Of a DNA stretch of 64,000 bases, positions 33,130-46,112 are shown piece after piece. Numbering within the stretch: the stretch's first letter is position 1; each line of letters begins with the position of its first letter. The notes beneath the pieces were generated by a model. The model was given only the letters and a program-made list of their open reading frames with translations. It was not told the origin of the DNA and ran no database searches. Both the position numbers and the translations under genes were made by a program. The DNA comes from Sipunculus nudus (Eukaryota > Annelida > Sipuncula > Golfingiida > Sipunculidae). Location: assembly GCA_026874595.1 (NCBI GenBank), contig CM049310.1:27949058-28013057 (forward strand). The letters run 5' to 3'.

Positions 33130-34277
33130 GACAAAAAAATCTCTAGCAATGCCCTTGTTAAGGGAGTAAATATATTTCTTGATTTTTTACAAAGTGCATT
33201 ATGTTTGGGCCTATAACTTAAAACAATTACGCAATACTGACATCATTCTGGGATGTGCATAGAGAATGAAAAATATGTATATTGTTTATGATTAAAGTCA
33301 GATCAGTGGTTTTGATATTAGGCAGTCTTGAAGTGTAACAATGGGTTTTTAATGGAAAAATGAAGTTTTTCATTAATATCTCGAAGGTATTAAGTCCTAG
33401 TGACCAAATTCTTGGCATGGTAGGGGATTTTGGAGACATCTAACTGTATGCTGAATTTAAGGAACTTAGAGCTGAAGCTGGGGAGCTGAGCTTTTGCAAA
33501 CTGCATAACACTAGCTTGATGTAAACAATATGTTACAAGGTGCTTGAAAACTTGATTAAAATCTACAGTTTTTGATCAACTGGTTTCAAATTTTTGGTGT
33601 TAACAGTTGAAATGCTGACAAAAACATGCTGTGAAAATTAAATCCACAGTACTTACAGGAAAAAAAACGTGCCATGGTCAAAGTTGGGCAAAATTAAAGG
33701 TACCAATTTTTTATTTTTATTAATATTTTAAAAAATTTAAAAGATTTTCATCTAATTTTGGGTATACAATTTAATTTTGATTAATTAAAGTTATATTACT
33801 GGAAAAAAGGTCCACAGCTTTAACATTTTTTGTGTTAAGTGATCAAATATTTTTCCTTATTTTTTTCAAAATGCATTATGTTTGGGCCCAGAACTTTTTT
33901 AAATTTAATAATACAGACATAATTTCTGGCATGTACATAGGAACTATATAGAGGAATATTTATGGTAAATATGAGGAAAAACAGATGAGTGGTTTTGATA
34001 TTAGGCAGTCCTAAAGTGTGAAAATAGGTTTTTAATAAAAAATTGAAGTTTTTCCTTAATTTCTCAAAGGAACGAAGTTGCAAAGACCCAGTTTTCGGCT
34101 TGGTAGGAGATCTTGGGGACATTTAACCTTATGCTGAATTTTGGATTCCTAGGTCTTACGGTTTCAAAACGTGCCACATCTACGGACGGACGGACGGACG
34201 GACGGATGGACAGACGGACGGACGACGGACAATGGACCACGACTATAGCTCAGATGACTTATAGTCAGCTGAGCTAA
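33130..34277 (+). repeat. Dispersed repeat family A, two units
   Basis: Two diverged tandem units (about 33130-33470 and 33640-34277) share GCATTATGTTTGGGCC, TGAGTGGTTTTGATATTAGG and AAGTGT. The second ends GGACGGACGGACGGACGGAT and GCTCAGATGACTTATAGTCA. It has no frame. Confidence 0.65.
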
Positions 34278-35150
34278 AAATGCAGTTACCTGCCTACATT
34301 TTATAGTGTATCTCTGTGGGCAGGGGGAGGGGGAATCCATCCCTCACTATCAATTTATTTATAAAAGATCACTGATGATTGGTTTTAATTTAAATTGCAT
34401 TTTGTTGCAATTAAGATTAGCTGTTATTAGGTCAAATATTCAACATGGCTAGATCTCAGCCAATTTCCACCTGGGAAACAGGATCGAGCCATTGTGGTCA
34501 GGTTATGAATGATCAGGACAGTAGGCTTCCAGGAATTTCAGGAGGAACTCACAACAGTTTCAAAAGCTGGAGTCCCACTTTTATAATTAATCTTTTAAAT
34601 ATAATATAAATAATATTTTAAAGGATGGGGAAACTTCAATATGCACTTTACAGTGGGACTTACAGTGGGGCAATTTCAGGGGGAAGTAGGAGCAGCCAGA
34701 GACCTCTAACAGAATCCTGATAGAAATTACTGACTGTCACAAACTCCATGCTTAGTTGTATCACAGGTCAGCTGTAGAACAAAGCTTGCAGACTTGTAGC
34801 CTTGATTTTACAGGTAGACTGTTATGTCAGATGTGCCAATTGCCACAACCCCCCCCCCCCCCCCCCCAATTTGATTAGAGTGGCCGAGTATAGCAAACCT
34901 AATGCAAGCTATGGGATTAATTTAGTTTACACCAAAACACTTAAAAAATATGCATTTTTATATCGATTACATTTGGTCTAAAATAGTTAAAATATACTGA
35001 ACAGTATCATGACATAGACCTGAAGATACAGTTTTATCAGGGGCATGAAGGTATAATTATATTTGGTAAAATAATTAAACTGCTTCTTGTCTCCTCCAGC
35101 ACACTTGGGCGATAATGAGTGCTTTACAGGAACCTATTCCTGTAATCCCA
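34278..35150. other. Intergenic, C homopolymer only
   Basis: A C tract sits near 34850-34867. I recognise nothing else. Confidence 0.4.
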
Positions 35151-35386
35151 CAGGTGTTCAGGTGTTATCTGCTTAGCGCGGTCAGGTGTGCACAAGATTT
35201 TCCATAAAACACGTACCGTGGTGACTGGATCCTCTGGCGTAATAACCACCTGGAATATTCAGCACCACAGGAAAATCACTGGTGGTTCATCAGTCCTGTC
35301 CAGTCTAAACCAAGCGAAAGGGATTAATGCTTCAAAGAATGTAACCGTCACTTTCACAGCGCACAGGTGGATTAATCAAACACCTG
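35151..35386. promoter_or_regulatory. Cluster of six CAGGTG E-boxes
   Basis: CAGGTG or its complement occurs at 35151, 35159, 35183, 35247, 35364 and 35381, in sequence more GC-rich than its surroundings. CAGGTG is the core for Snail/ZEB and E-protein factors. The open frame on the plus strand (35188-35493) looks accidental. It may be an enhancer of the nuclease-Death gene 3.6 kb downstream; this is inference only. Confidence 0.4.
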
Positions 35387-35503
35387 GCCAGGCCGCAATC
35401 AGCGTTATCAAATACCGTGCGCGGGGAAGGGGATTCCCCTATACTGTATTGGGCGGCGGTATTCATATATCATTATATATACTGCAAAACTAAGATCATA
35501 TAC

Positions 35504-35552
<49 letters not shown>
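35504..35552. repeat. AT microsatellite
   Basis: An uninterrupted (AT)n tract of simple sequence. Confidence 0.9.
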
Positions 35553-35555
<3 letters not shown>

Positions 35556-38234
35556 AAGGCATTTTGTGAAAATTTCATCAAAACAAAACAAAAATCGGTA
35601 TATATTTGGACCGATTTGGCCTATATCACACTCTATGTAAATGATATTCTCTTATGCTTTGGTGAGGATAAATGTTGAACTAGGCTTTGTTAAAATAACA
35701 GGACAAAACTAACAATAAAAGCACTCGGTATACAAACACACATAATACGTATACTTATATGCCTTTTCACTTATATGTCATTCACGACACATCATTAAAA
35801 CGTCTGAGCAAAACCTATATCCATGCGTCACATTTTACATATTGTTGTTTTTTTGTCGATCGGTCTTCGAAATTGAGAAATTTGAAATATTATTGACAGG
35901 CATTTTTTTCAACTTTGCTTAATTTGTATAAGCAAAAATGTTTCAAACGGTTTATACGGTTTCATGAACGAAAAATTACTGATCTAAGATATCATTATTA
36001 AAATTATAGTGAAAATTTCATTGAGTTGAAATACCAAATTCAGGCCCGGCGGAAGCATTTTCATATTGGACAGGCTCTTTAAGTAATAGATGCAAACGCT
36101 GAACAAGAAGCCTGGGGGGGAGGGGGGAGGAGGGGGGTCTTCGGCAATACCTCCTTGAATTATTTAGAATGAAATTGTGACTTTCTGCCATCATGATTTA
36201 CCATAATGCCAGAAAATTTACAACCTTTAAAATGCCCAATAAAAACGAAAAAACGGATGGAATAAACAATTTCCCCAACCAATGTACATGTGTGATAGCA
36301 AACTGATATTTTTAAATTGTCATAAAACTGAACACAGTGTTATCACAAGTAGCAGAAAAAAACGGGGGGGGGGGGACTTGCAGTAAACGCCACGAAGTAC
36401 TATGAATAAAAAAAAAACTGGTTACAATACAGCTAATAGGTACCTAAGAATTATTTCGAAATAGGTCAGAATTAGACGTATTAAGACGTACTATCAATTA
36501 ACCCGAAGAACTACGCTGCAGCAAGAAGATCAAGCTATGACATATTAATAAGGGGCTACATTACAGCTACAAAGCTTCTACCAAGCGTGATGATATCAAA
36601 ATGTTTATAACATTGTCTTGATGTATAAACACGAAACATGCATCCGAAGGGATGCGTGCCTCCGCCATGTTTGGGTCCCTATATATTGCGCCACAGTGGT
36701 ATACTCCCTAACCCGTGTTTGCATCCTTTCACCTCATAACTAAGAGCACACGTTTAAAAAAACACTCTGCGAACATTGAATTCCCGGTACTTTTAGTTTA
36801 TAATTTGAAATTGCTGATGTGCACAAAGCTATATTGCGGATAACCACTGGACATCGTCACATGGAGGTGCTTGGCGCCCGACGGTGACCGTATCTTGTAC
36901 CATTTCATAGAGGACCACGATGGAAACAAGTTTTTTAACTTTTTCGTGTCATCCTCGATTTTATTCAGTATTGTATCACAGGTTTATCAAATTGTGTATT
37001 TTTTATTTCCATATTACCATATGTATATTTTTTTATTTTTTTTGGTACCAGTTGATATTGTACTGAATTGGATCTAAATAAACTATACTATACTATACTA
37101 TACTATAGTCACACTGCGGTGCGCATGAGACTGGACCTTGCCTGCATTCACTTATTTTGGGCCAACATTTCCATGTTCATTCGTGCATTTGAGAATATTC
37201 GTTGATGACGCTCCTGAATGGGGAGAATGTGCTGAATGCACACCCCGAAATGCCCTTCATGAGATTCCGTTTATGATTGCGTGAGTTATGTTCACGCGCA
37301 CATTCACCCACATCCACACACCATAACACACGGGCGCGCGCGTGCGCACACACGTGCACGTAATATCAGGAAACTCTACATAGTATATTCATGAACGAAG
37401 CCATTTTTTTTTCATAACCAGACTATACAAAACCTCTAATTTCTTCATACACATTACACTTGCGATACTTAAGGAATGTTCATTTGGTAGTATAATTTTG
37501 ATTGATGGTATAGGTACACCGTACCCGGTGACACCGTGATTCCGCATGCAGTCCTTACAGTGGTACTTATGATTCAGTCTGTTAGAAATTACATTTTACT
37601 GTAGTGTTTTATAAATTCAGAAATGTTTATATAGAAGGTTAACTACTCAAATAACAGATCATAAATCAGCCCATCCCCTGATGATTAAAGAGTAATTGCT
37701 TGATAAACAAACCCTCGGTGAATACTCATGCATGTGCACCCTCATATGACAAAATTTACTTAACATCGATACAATTAACCGAAGTAACTACTACCAAATG
37801 ACAGTTAATGAGCACATTTAATCATAATTTATTTATCACTAGCTAAATAGACCCGGTATACCGGAGTTGGGGAGATTTATTAACTGAGATGTGAAATGTT
37901 GCCTAATTTTTTTTTATTCTAAAAGTTAACAGAAAATATAGGTTTTCAGTGGGAAACTGTCTCCATAAGATATGTATAAACATTTATAACTCATGCACCT
38001 CTCTGAAGCACAACACTTCTGTGAGCGGAACACGTTTCTATGTCCAGCTGCTTGTATCTTAATTTTGCCATTTACTTTTAAAATACATGAATCCTAAATA
38101 TCATACCGTCCGTACGTATAAACTCATAACCTGGTGGAGACAGTGCGTGAATGATTCTGCAGTCGCTCCAATATTTAAAATTTATTTTGTGGGGCTGTCC
38201 TCGTGGCAAGAAATTTATACCCCGGTATGTTTAC
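35553..38234. other. Intergenic, no gene recognised
   Basis: It contains G-rich runs near 36115-36138 and 36364-36374, an ACTAT pentanucleotide array at about 37080-37106 and an alternating GCGC/ACAC stretch near 37330. I see no coding signal. Confidence 0.4.
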
Positions 38235-38593
38235 CTTGAAGACCTGGTCAGTGAAGGTGTTGATATTGCGAACCGGAATGAGACGCGGGGCGTTCAGGTT
38301 TTCGATGATATTTGACTGGATCCTATCGGTGGACGTATAAAGATTAAGTTGATGTGAGGAACACATGAAAGATTTATTAAATGTACGTTGCAAGGAAACT
38401 GTTCCTGAAGAAAGAAACAGAAATATGCATACCTCGTAAGTAGCAGAAGCGGACCCAACGGGACTCCATGCAGAGGGTCCGTATTCATTTTCAACCGCCG
38501 CAATCTTTTTTTTCATCGTATCAGACAAATTTTGAGGCCTGAAACCCCAGACACCACCCGATCCCACCCCACGCCTGTTCGTGAATTTGGGAC
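38235..38593 (-). CDS. Possible orphan gene, one or two exons
   Basis: The segment 38433-38593 (minus) is open between an AG acceptor and a GAG/GTATGC donor. It encodes a non-repetitive peptide with GFRPQNLSDTMKKKI and ENEYGPSAWSPVG. A candidate next exon, 38235-38322, has GATAG and CAAG/GTAAAC borders. Joined in phase it would give YEDPVKYHRKPERPASH and a stop within the exon, while another frame (IIENLNAPRLIPVRN) stays open. I do not recognise the protein, and the exon joining is uncertain. Confidence 0.3.
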
Positions 38594-39892
38594 CTTGAAT
38601 TAGGTTGTGTCATTATTCCTCCTGGGTTGAACTCCCCAATTCATAAAGCGAGGAACATGTGTTTTTCTCTTTTACTGACCACGCACGTGGGTTAAATCCC
38701 TCATTGAAAGCAAGCGTTATTCATATGAACAATAGTCCTTAGTGTTAGAGGTTAAGTGACCACGATGCACGCATTCCGGTGATTGCCGAAGGCAGTTCGG
38801 CTGTGCTCGGTAAAAAAACGGGAAATTCACTCAAAATTATATGTATATTAAAAATTATTTATTTTCATATCGCCTATGTCACTGCGGGGATAATAACCTT
38901 TAAAATGATGTATGGCACAATATTGTACACAACGCGGTTTTAGAGAACATTGCGCACAAACGTGAACCGAATTCCTTTAATAAGTATTAGATTACAATCA
39001 ACTGATCTGTCTCACGTCAGGAAAGTTCTGCTGTCTCATAGAGGTTTAAAGAGCTCCTTCGAAATAAAACGATCGACTATAATATGCAGGTTGAACACTC
39101 CTATATACTATTTCTTTGCACTAAACAATTGCATAACACTGAAATTAAATTAATAAACTTAATATAATGACTTGTTAAAAGAGGCTCTCATTCTTTTTAA
39201 TTATCAATATTTTCATTCACGTTTCAAAATTTAATGTACATTTACGTGCATATGGCCCCTTTAATTATTTTAGCCCTAGGCCATGTGCCCAATATACCGA
39301 CGGCCCCGCACACATCACTCGCATACATTTCATAGAACATTCACACACAATCATTCCATACTTTAACTCGCACACCCGTTATATGTTTTACAATGCCTCA
39401 TATGTCTGGATCTAAATGTCCCACAAAATCTGTAATTGTGGAAACATATGAGCATTTGATGTTTTGGTATGAAAATAAGAAATATGAAATAAAGTTTAAA
39501 ATAGGTTGTGTTTTCACACAATTTTGATGTCTGATTAATCCACGAAGTCAGCCATACCCATACAGTTCTACAACTAATGCTCACATGTTTCCACCCGCAC
39601 ACTGCTCTAAGTGAGGTTAGGAACATGTTATATAGATCTGTATTGGTATAGAAATTAAAACTAGATAAAACTATACTGTTTTAACACAACCTTGATCTCG
39701 TACATCTACAAAATCATGAGCTCATCGGGAATTCACACACTCACTTTGCGACATTCACACACCTATCACAGGACATTCACACCTACGTTCAGTATATTAT
39801 ATTTTGATAATCTACATAATGGGCAAGATGTATTGTCCTATGTCCAGCATGTGAACGTCATATGAGCAGTGTATTAAATATAACCAAGGAGA

Positions 39893-40138
39893 TTACAGAC
39901 TGGAGTATGAAGTGAGATTTTGGCCGTGTCGATTGTTGCTGACGGGGGTCACAAAACCCGCTGCTAAAAGGCACACAGAGATGCCGCTTATAAGCCCGGT
40001 GCCAATTGATACAGCGCGAGAGACCCCTTCGGCGTGACTTCGGAACATTTCGTTTATTCCCGGCTGCGGTAAACATGGGTGATAATTCGAGAACAACGCA
40101 GTCAGTGACAGAGCGGGCGATGGCTCACTGTTATCCAT
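39893..40138 (-). CDS. Possible 81-aa orphan with one hydrophobic segment
   Basis: The frame has a real ATG and coding-like composition. Residues about 45-68 (GTGLISGISVCLLAAGFVTP) could be a membrane helix or signal anchor. It might be the first exon of a gene that includes the exons at 38.2-38.6 kb on the same strand. No strong donor confirms this. No family is recognised. Confidence 0.25.
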   Translation of the reverse strand: MDNSEPSPALSLTALFSNYHPCLPQPGINEMFRSHAEGVSRAVSIGTGLISGISVCLLAAGFVTPVSNNRHGQNLTSYSSL

Positions 40139-40739
40139 CAGAATATAAAGTCATCCGGTCATAAGCGTCAAAATATTTTTAATCTCCTTGATATAACCTA
40201 TGATCAGTTATAATATCCCATATACGCTCTTATATAAGCTTATCCATATTTTGCCAGTGAAATAACCTGCTAGTTGCAAGAGTTTGACTCCGTGTGATGC
40301 AAAACTCTTTCACTGCTCATTGAAATAGTTTGCCTATAGCGTTATGAAGCTAGCAGCTTAATTCTAGAAAATCGCACGGTTTAAAAATGCTTATTGATGC
40401 GTATATATATAGCTAGTAGTGTGTGTTATATATATCGTTTCGAATACCTATATTATTCGTAGCAAAAGCTCGGTGGTCCTTGTAATTCGTAGTAACTAGT
40501 AGCTCTTTCGACACAAACTGCAAATTTATTGTGACGAACTCGTAATAGCTACGTAATGCTTCGTGCCTGATTCAAAGTAGTACCATCGGACGTTTTAGCG
40601 GCGTAATCTCTTTCATGTCATCAGGGCCGAATCGCGCGTAATCTTTCGTAACCTTCGATATCTATACTTTTCGTAGCGCATCGTGAGATCAATTCGTTGA
40701 AGTGGGAACGCCATTTAAGGACCATTTTTAGCCATTCAT

Positions 40740-41115
40740 CCTCAGCATACGCTCTTTACATAGCGCTTTACCCATAGGCTAACTACCTGTATCGTAAGCG
40801 CTGTTTGTTATGACCTTGTATAATGAATCTCTACACCAGAGTGGAGCACTGTATTTTGGTCCAATCAGATGAGACCCAGTGCTGGAAGCGGTTTACCAGC
40901 CAAGCGAGGAATACACGAAGCCAATGTTGTTCATTTCGTTTTGAGTGACATCTCATCGCACCGGCGACCGTTTGAACAGGCCACAGGCTCAGAGAGGATT
41001 GCCCTACACGTTTCTGGGCGGAGCCTCATGCCTGTCGAGTGTTTGTTGACTTGCATTTGGTTGGCTGATAGTCACATCAGCAGCAGGCCCATGTGCACCA
41101 CCTGGTGTTTAAGTG
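40740..41115 (+). repeat. Promoter-like repeat, arm 1 of an inverted pair
   Basis: It shares roughly 85% of its bases, by eye, with the reverse complement of 45545-46112. Shared words include CGCTCTTTACATAGCGCTTT, GCGCTGTTTGTTATGACCT, GTCCAATCAGATGAGACC, GCCAAGCGAGGAATACACG and CCTGTCGAGTGTTTGTT. CCAAT boxes and GGGCGG are present. The open frame inside (40869-41123) is not kept in the other copy. Confidence 0.7.
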
Positions 41116-43144
41116 CATCATAAACGGTCAAAGCAGGCAGTGGGAAATATCAAGGCCATATGTCTAGTCGTAATTATCTTCTTTATGGCCTTAAATAATG
41201 CCACTTTTAAGGGAACATCTGAGATTCTTAGAAAACGTTTTGCAACAGGTCATTCTTTAGAACCATAAATTTTTTTAATTAAAAATTAATTTGAATTAAC
41301 TTAAATTTTCACCATTACAGCTTAAAATTAAATGCATATCATTTGATGATCTTGAGAAACTAAAAACAGAAATGCAGCCGAGTGTGCATCCAAAGTTTTA
41401 GCACAGATTTTGGTTTCATTAAAGTGACGGCAACCGATATGATGACTTCCTGAAACATTTTAAATATTTAAAAAAAAAAATACACTGAAGAACTGGTGAA
41501 ATAGTAAATACCTGAAATTAACAATAACTATATTTCCACCTCTCTCTTGAAGATCTTGCAATGTTTATGTTCAAGTATACTTTGAACACCAGACATGATT
41601 TAAACTCTATCCTCACAGCTACTAATTCTTCATTTAAAAAGAATTGTTAACATTTTGACATATTTGACAAAAATAATTTATATTTAAACATCTTATGTAA
41701 ACTTTGAGCAGAATGGCAGGGACACTTGCTGGAAGTTTATATATAAGATATAATAGTCAGGGTTTGATTGCAAATATATCGTCTTCTCTCATGGTGATGA
41801 AGACATTAGGGGCACTAATGACATTGTCATGGTTATATAAGCTGATATTATTATTTATTATGGTGAAATTCTGTATTCATTTTGTGAGGAGTTTCAAAAA
41901 ACAATAAATTACTCGCCTTACATTGGCATTTTTCCGTATGCATGAATCACCTGTTGGAATTTTGTTTACCTTTTAAACTTTTATCGCTATCCACACAGGG
42001 GGAAGGTGTGGATATGTTCACGTTTGACTTGCCATAACCCTCCAATGGATTACTGACTTTCAGTGACTGGATCCATGTTTGTTCATGTTAACTGTTTAGA
42101 CAGAAAATTTCTTATATGATAATACATTGTTTAGGTTGTTAATACATTTGTGTCTCTGTTTATATATGGGTATGACTGATTCTCTGATAGTGCAATATAT
42201 GAACGAATTCCGGCATATCACTATACGGCATATCAGTATAACCATGCATGTGCTGAATAACCCGTAATGTTAGATTATATTTAGCTTCGTAAAGTTAAAA
42301 CAAACAATTTGATTTAGATAGATTTGAAATATATTTAAACTTAAAACGGAATGCATGCATGTTAAGCTGTTAGACCATATATATATTGCACGAGGGAAAC
42401 ATTCACATTGTCCGTCATAGAGGAGAAACTGATAGATTTAGCCAAAGTAAGTAAAAATAATCTTTAAATTTTTAATTTATGGCTGGAATGCTGCAATAGT
42501 TATTGAAAGCAGATGAAGGAATATGATTATGCCAAAGAGATTTAGCAAAACATCATATATGCGACATCATATAAACGGGACTGCAACTGGATAAAAGGAA
42601 TCGTAGAGCCTTATACTTATCTTCTACCAGCAATTTGAAGATGTTCATTAACTGTCCTGATGGCCCCACTCATTACTCACACATTTCAACATCATTGTTC
42701 TTTATCTGAGAGAGACCGGTCTTAGGAAGTGCTATAGCTGTTCCGTTCAGCTATATAGTCATTCTGCTTGCAGCAGATGTGGTATCTGGTAACATCAATG
42801 TAACATTTTCCAAGCAATAATACTTTATAATAGGTATACGGTATAGAAAGCAGCACAAAACATCAAAATATTATAGGGGCACTATGTTTTGCCTGATGTA
42901 TTTAGCTAAAGCTGCCTATTTGTGATGACATAATATGGTTAATATTTTATACATGATGCAGAATGATTTGTATGTAATGGGGCGTTTTGTAGTTTATGCT
43001 TTGTTGGGCATGCAGCTACTTGGTGTGCCTTTAATTTTGTGCCAAATATTGTTGAGGCTCTAACCTGACAAGCCTCACCGCTTCCGCCGGCCCTGAAATT
43101 AATGCAAATGAAAATTAGAATGTTCGCCCTTTTTCTATGCCGTT
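41116..43144. other. Spacer between inverted arms, no gene recognised
   Basis: AT-rich unique sequence. Short frames such as 41704-41907 have no supporting features. Confidence 0.4.
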
Positions 43145-43620
43145 TGCAGCTTAGCTGACTTTTAGTCATCTGAGCTATAGTCATGGTCCTTTTGCCCGTC
43201 GTCCGGTCGTCCTGATGTCCGTTGACAAGGCACGTTTTGAAACCGTTAGACCTAAGAATCCAAAATTCAACATAGTGTTAGATGTCCCTAAGTTCTCCTA
43301 CCAAACCTGGAACTGCGAGTTCATTCCTTTGAAAAATAAAGGTAAAACCATTTTCCAGTAAAAATCTATTGTTACACTTCAAAACTGCCTACTATGAAAA
43401 CCACTGTTATAAATCTATTCATACTAAATATAACCATATCTGCCCATATTACCTATGTACATACCAGAAAAAAGGTCAATATTGCATAAATCTTTGAGTT
43501 ATGGGCTTAAACTTAATGCACTTAGTCAAAAATCAGGAAATATATTTACTCACTTAACATGATAATTTTTCAAGCCAGAGAGCTAATATCAAGCATATTA
43601 CAATATTTAAATTTATACAT
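43145..43620 (-). repeat. Dispersed repeat family A, inverted copy
   Basis: It starts TTAGCTGACTTTTAGTCATC and TGAGCTATAGTCATGGTCC, then GGCACGTTTTGAAACCGTTA. It is the reverse orientation of the 6.8 and 33-34 kb copies, with the matching TTGGGC/GCATAA block near 43490. Confidence 0.65.
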
Positions 43621-44430
43621 TTTTCCCTGTTCATTAATTTAATTTTATTTTCACATGATGGATAGATAAGGTTTTAGGCTAATGTAATCTGAAATTTTAA
43701 AGTAATTGGTAAAAAAGAATAGCTTTTATTCGTTATCATACATCATGTCAATGGTTGTTTACATCAAGCTAACCCAGTACAGGGGTCTGCAGTAAGTGAT
43801 CAGCCCTCACCTCTATGAGCACTGTCTCTTTAATTTTCACAGCATGTACACATAAGGACAAAATCATTTATAATCTGCAATTTGAAAGCAATTTGTCAAA
43901 AACTGTAGCTTCTTTTCAAGTTTTTAACCGTCATGTCAAGTATTGTTTACATCAAGCCAGCCGGTGGTATGCATGCATAGCTGGTACTACAGCCCTATAA
44001 TATATTCCAAGAAAGCTATTACATAATGCCCTTCACTCCTTGCTCCCTTTGCCTTGTTGAGTCTGGGTGTCCCTGAGTTGCACACTTTTGCCTGTAACAC
44101 TGTAGGATGCACTTTATGGATTTCAGCTTTTAATGTCTTAAATTTAGAAGGAATTGATAAATATCATAGCTTTTATCCAAGTTTTTAGAAGATTATGTCA
44201 TTAAAATAAATTCTATTTATATCAGACATGGCCTATGCCATATGTGGTGTGGCCACCTGAGGCTGTTTATGTAACAATTGACAGGTCAAATAAACAAGAT
44301 TAATTTAATAATTTCAATGTTAAATTCAATTTTTGTTCAGACTGTTGAAAAATTTTGGATTTTTTTTTAACAGAATAGATTTTCAGGATATACATGCACT
44401 GGCCGTGCATATGTGTATATGTATGTGTAC

Positions 44431-44500
<70 letters not shown>

Positions 44501-45544
44501 GTTGGAATGAGTGTATATACTCTTTATAAATTAGTTTTGTCCTGAAAACTGTAACTGTCAATAAACAAGTACGATTGACCGCTTGTCAGAGCAATTCGTT
44601 GTCAGTTCAGAAAAATAAACTCTGCCTCGTGTCGTAACACACTGCATAAACACTTCATTATGTAAGTAGCCACCAAACATATGAGCACATCGTGACAAAT
44701 TATTCCCACAGCGATAACGATCTCTTGCACCAGGGGGTAAATACGTTATCTGAAACAGACCTCAAGTGCAGAGCGCACTAAACAAAGACCCCCCCCACCC
44801 CCTTTTTTTTCTTAACATTTGATTTTCCTGTCTTAAGAGAGAAACACTTGAATAGGATACCCAGCAAAGTCTGCGCTTTTTACCAAAAAGACCGATAAAC
44901 TAAGTATTTAGGTCTCAGAGGGCAGTATAGTATACACTGCAAAATTTTAGAAATATTTTAAAACCCGTGTTTTGTTTCCGTAAGTGTTACCATATGCAAT
45001 AGATGTTCGTGAGAGAATCCTATTGGCGCCTGGTTTAAAAGAAGGGGCAATACATGTAGTTTGAGAGGTCCATTACTGCGCTTGTATTTGACGAACACTT
45101 GACCATAAATTGCGAAAAAGGTAGAAAAATCGTGGTTTTTATTGATTATGAAGGTCCAATGATTTAGAAAGAACGGAAGTGAGGGAGAAGCTAGTGAAAA
45201 TTGAATTAACCAATTTACGTAGATCTATATTGACATGCATACTTTAACATAAAACTGAAAAACTGAATGACCGATAACAAATCTTAACTGGTCCACATAA
45301 TTTACAAAAACAAGTCAAATATGGCTTTAATATATATCATAAATCATACTACTATAAGTGTGTACTTCCAAACTGCCTTGAATCCGCCATCATTGTACAT
45401 AAACGTACGTTCCCGAGGCAGCGGAAATCTTGCGTTTCTAAAGAAGCAACTGATTTTCACGCTGCCAGCTTTGACCGTTTATGATATATTTAGACACCAG
45501 ATGGCGGTTCGTTGTCCGCTGAAATAAACGTGCGTATGATGTAA
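43621..45544. other. Spacer with AT microsatellite, no gene recognised
   Basis: It contains an (AT)n array at about 44437-44497 and two short diverged CATGTCAATGGTTGTTTACA and CATGTCAAGTATTGTTTACA units near 43745 and 43931. I see no coding signal. Confidence 0.4.
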
Positions 45545-46112
45545 CAAGCAGCCAATCAGATGCCAATAAACAAACACTCGACAGGCACCCGCCCATTTCT
45601 GCGCTTCAAGCGCCGCTTGATGAGTTTCTGGTCTAATTTAAATTGTTCCCTCTGCATTCTCGCATCATCGACCGATTCGATTATGACATTATGTCTGTGT
45701 TAGCGTAGCCATGTATCTGTTGTCTGCAGTACTGAAACAAGCCAGCGAGGTGTGCACGCAGCCTTTGTTGTTACGCTTCGTTTGGATTACAGCTCACCGG
45801 CCGAGCATCCTATGTGCCCAAAGTCCTAAGCAAACCACGTCAGGGGCAATTCTCTCTGAGTCTGTTGCCTGTTCAGACGGTTACGCGGGGCGATGAGCTG
45901 TCACTCAAAACGAAATAAACATGATTGGCTCCGTGTATTCCTCGCTTGGCTTTGTCTTCCAGCACAAGGTCTCATCTGATTGGACTAAATTACAGTGCTC
46001 CCCACTGGTGTAGCTATTCAAAATACGAGGTCATAACAAACAGCGCCTTACGATATAGGTAGTAGCCCTATAGGTAAAGCGCTGTGTAAAGAGCGTAACA
46101 TAAACGGAGGAC
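45545..46112 (-). repeat. Promoter-like repeat, arm 2 of an inverted pair
   Basis: Reverse-complement homologue of 40740-41115, with about 200 extra bases between the GAGAGAATTGCCCC and GGGCGGGTGCCTGTCGAG blocks. It carries CCAATCAGA twice, a GGGCGGG GC box and ACGTCA-like words, which is promoter-type composition. No transcript start is assignable. Confidence 0.7.

Noticed and set aside
40869-41123. 84-aa open frame in the inverted-repeat arm
   Set aside because: The homologous copy at 45.5-46.1 kb does not preserve the frame.
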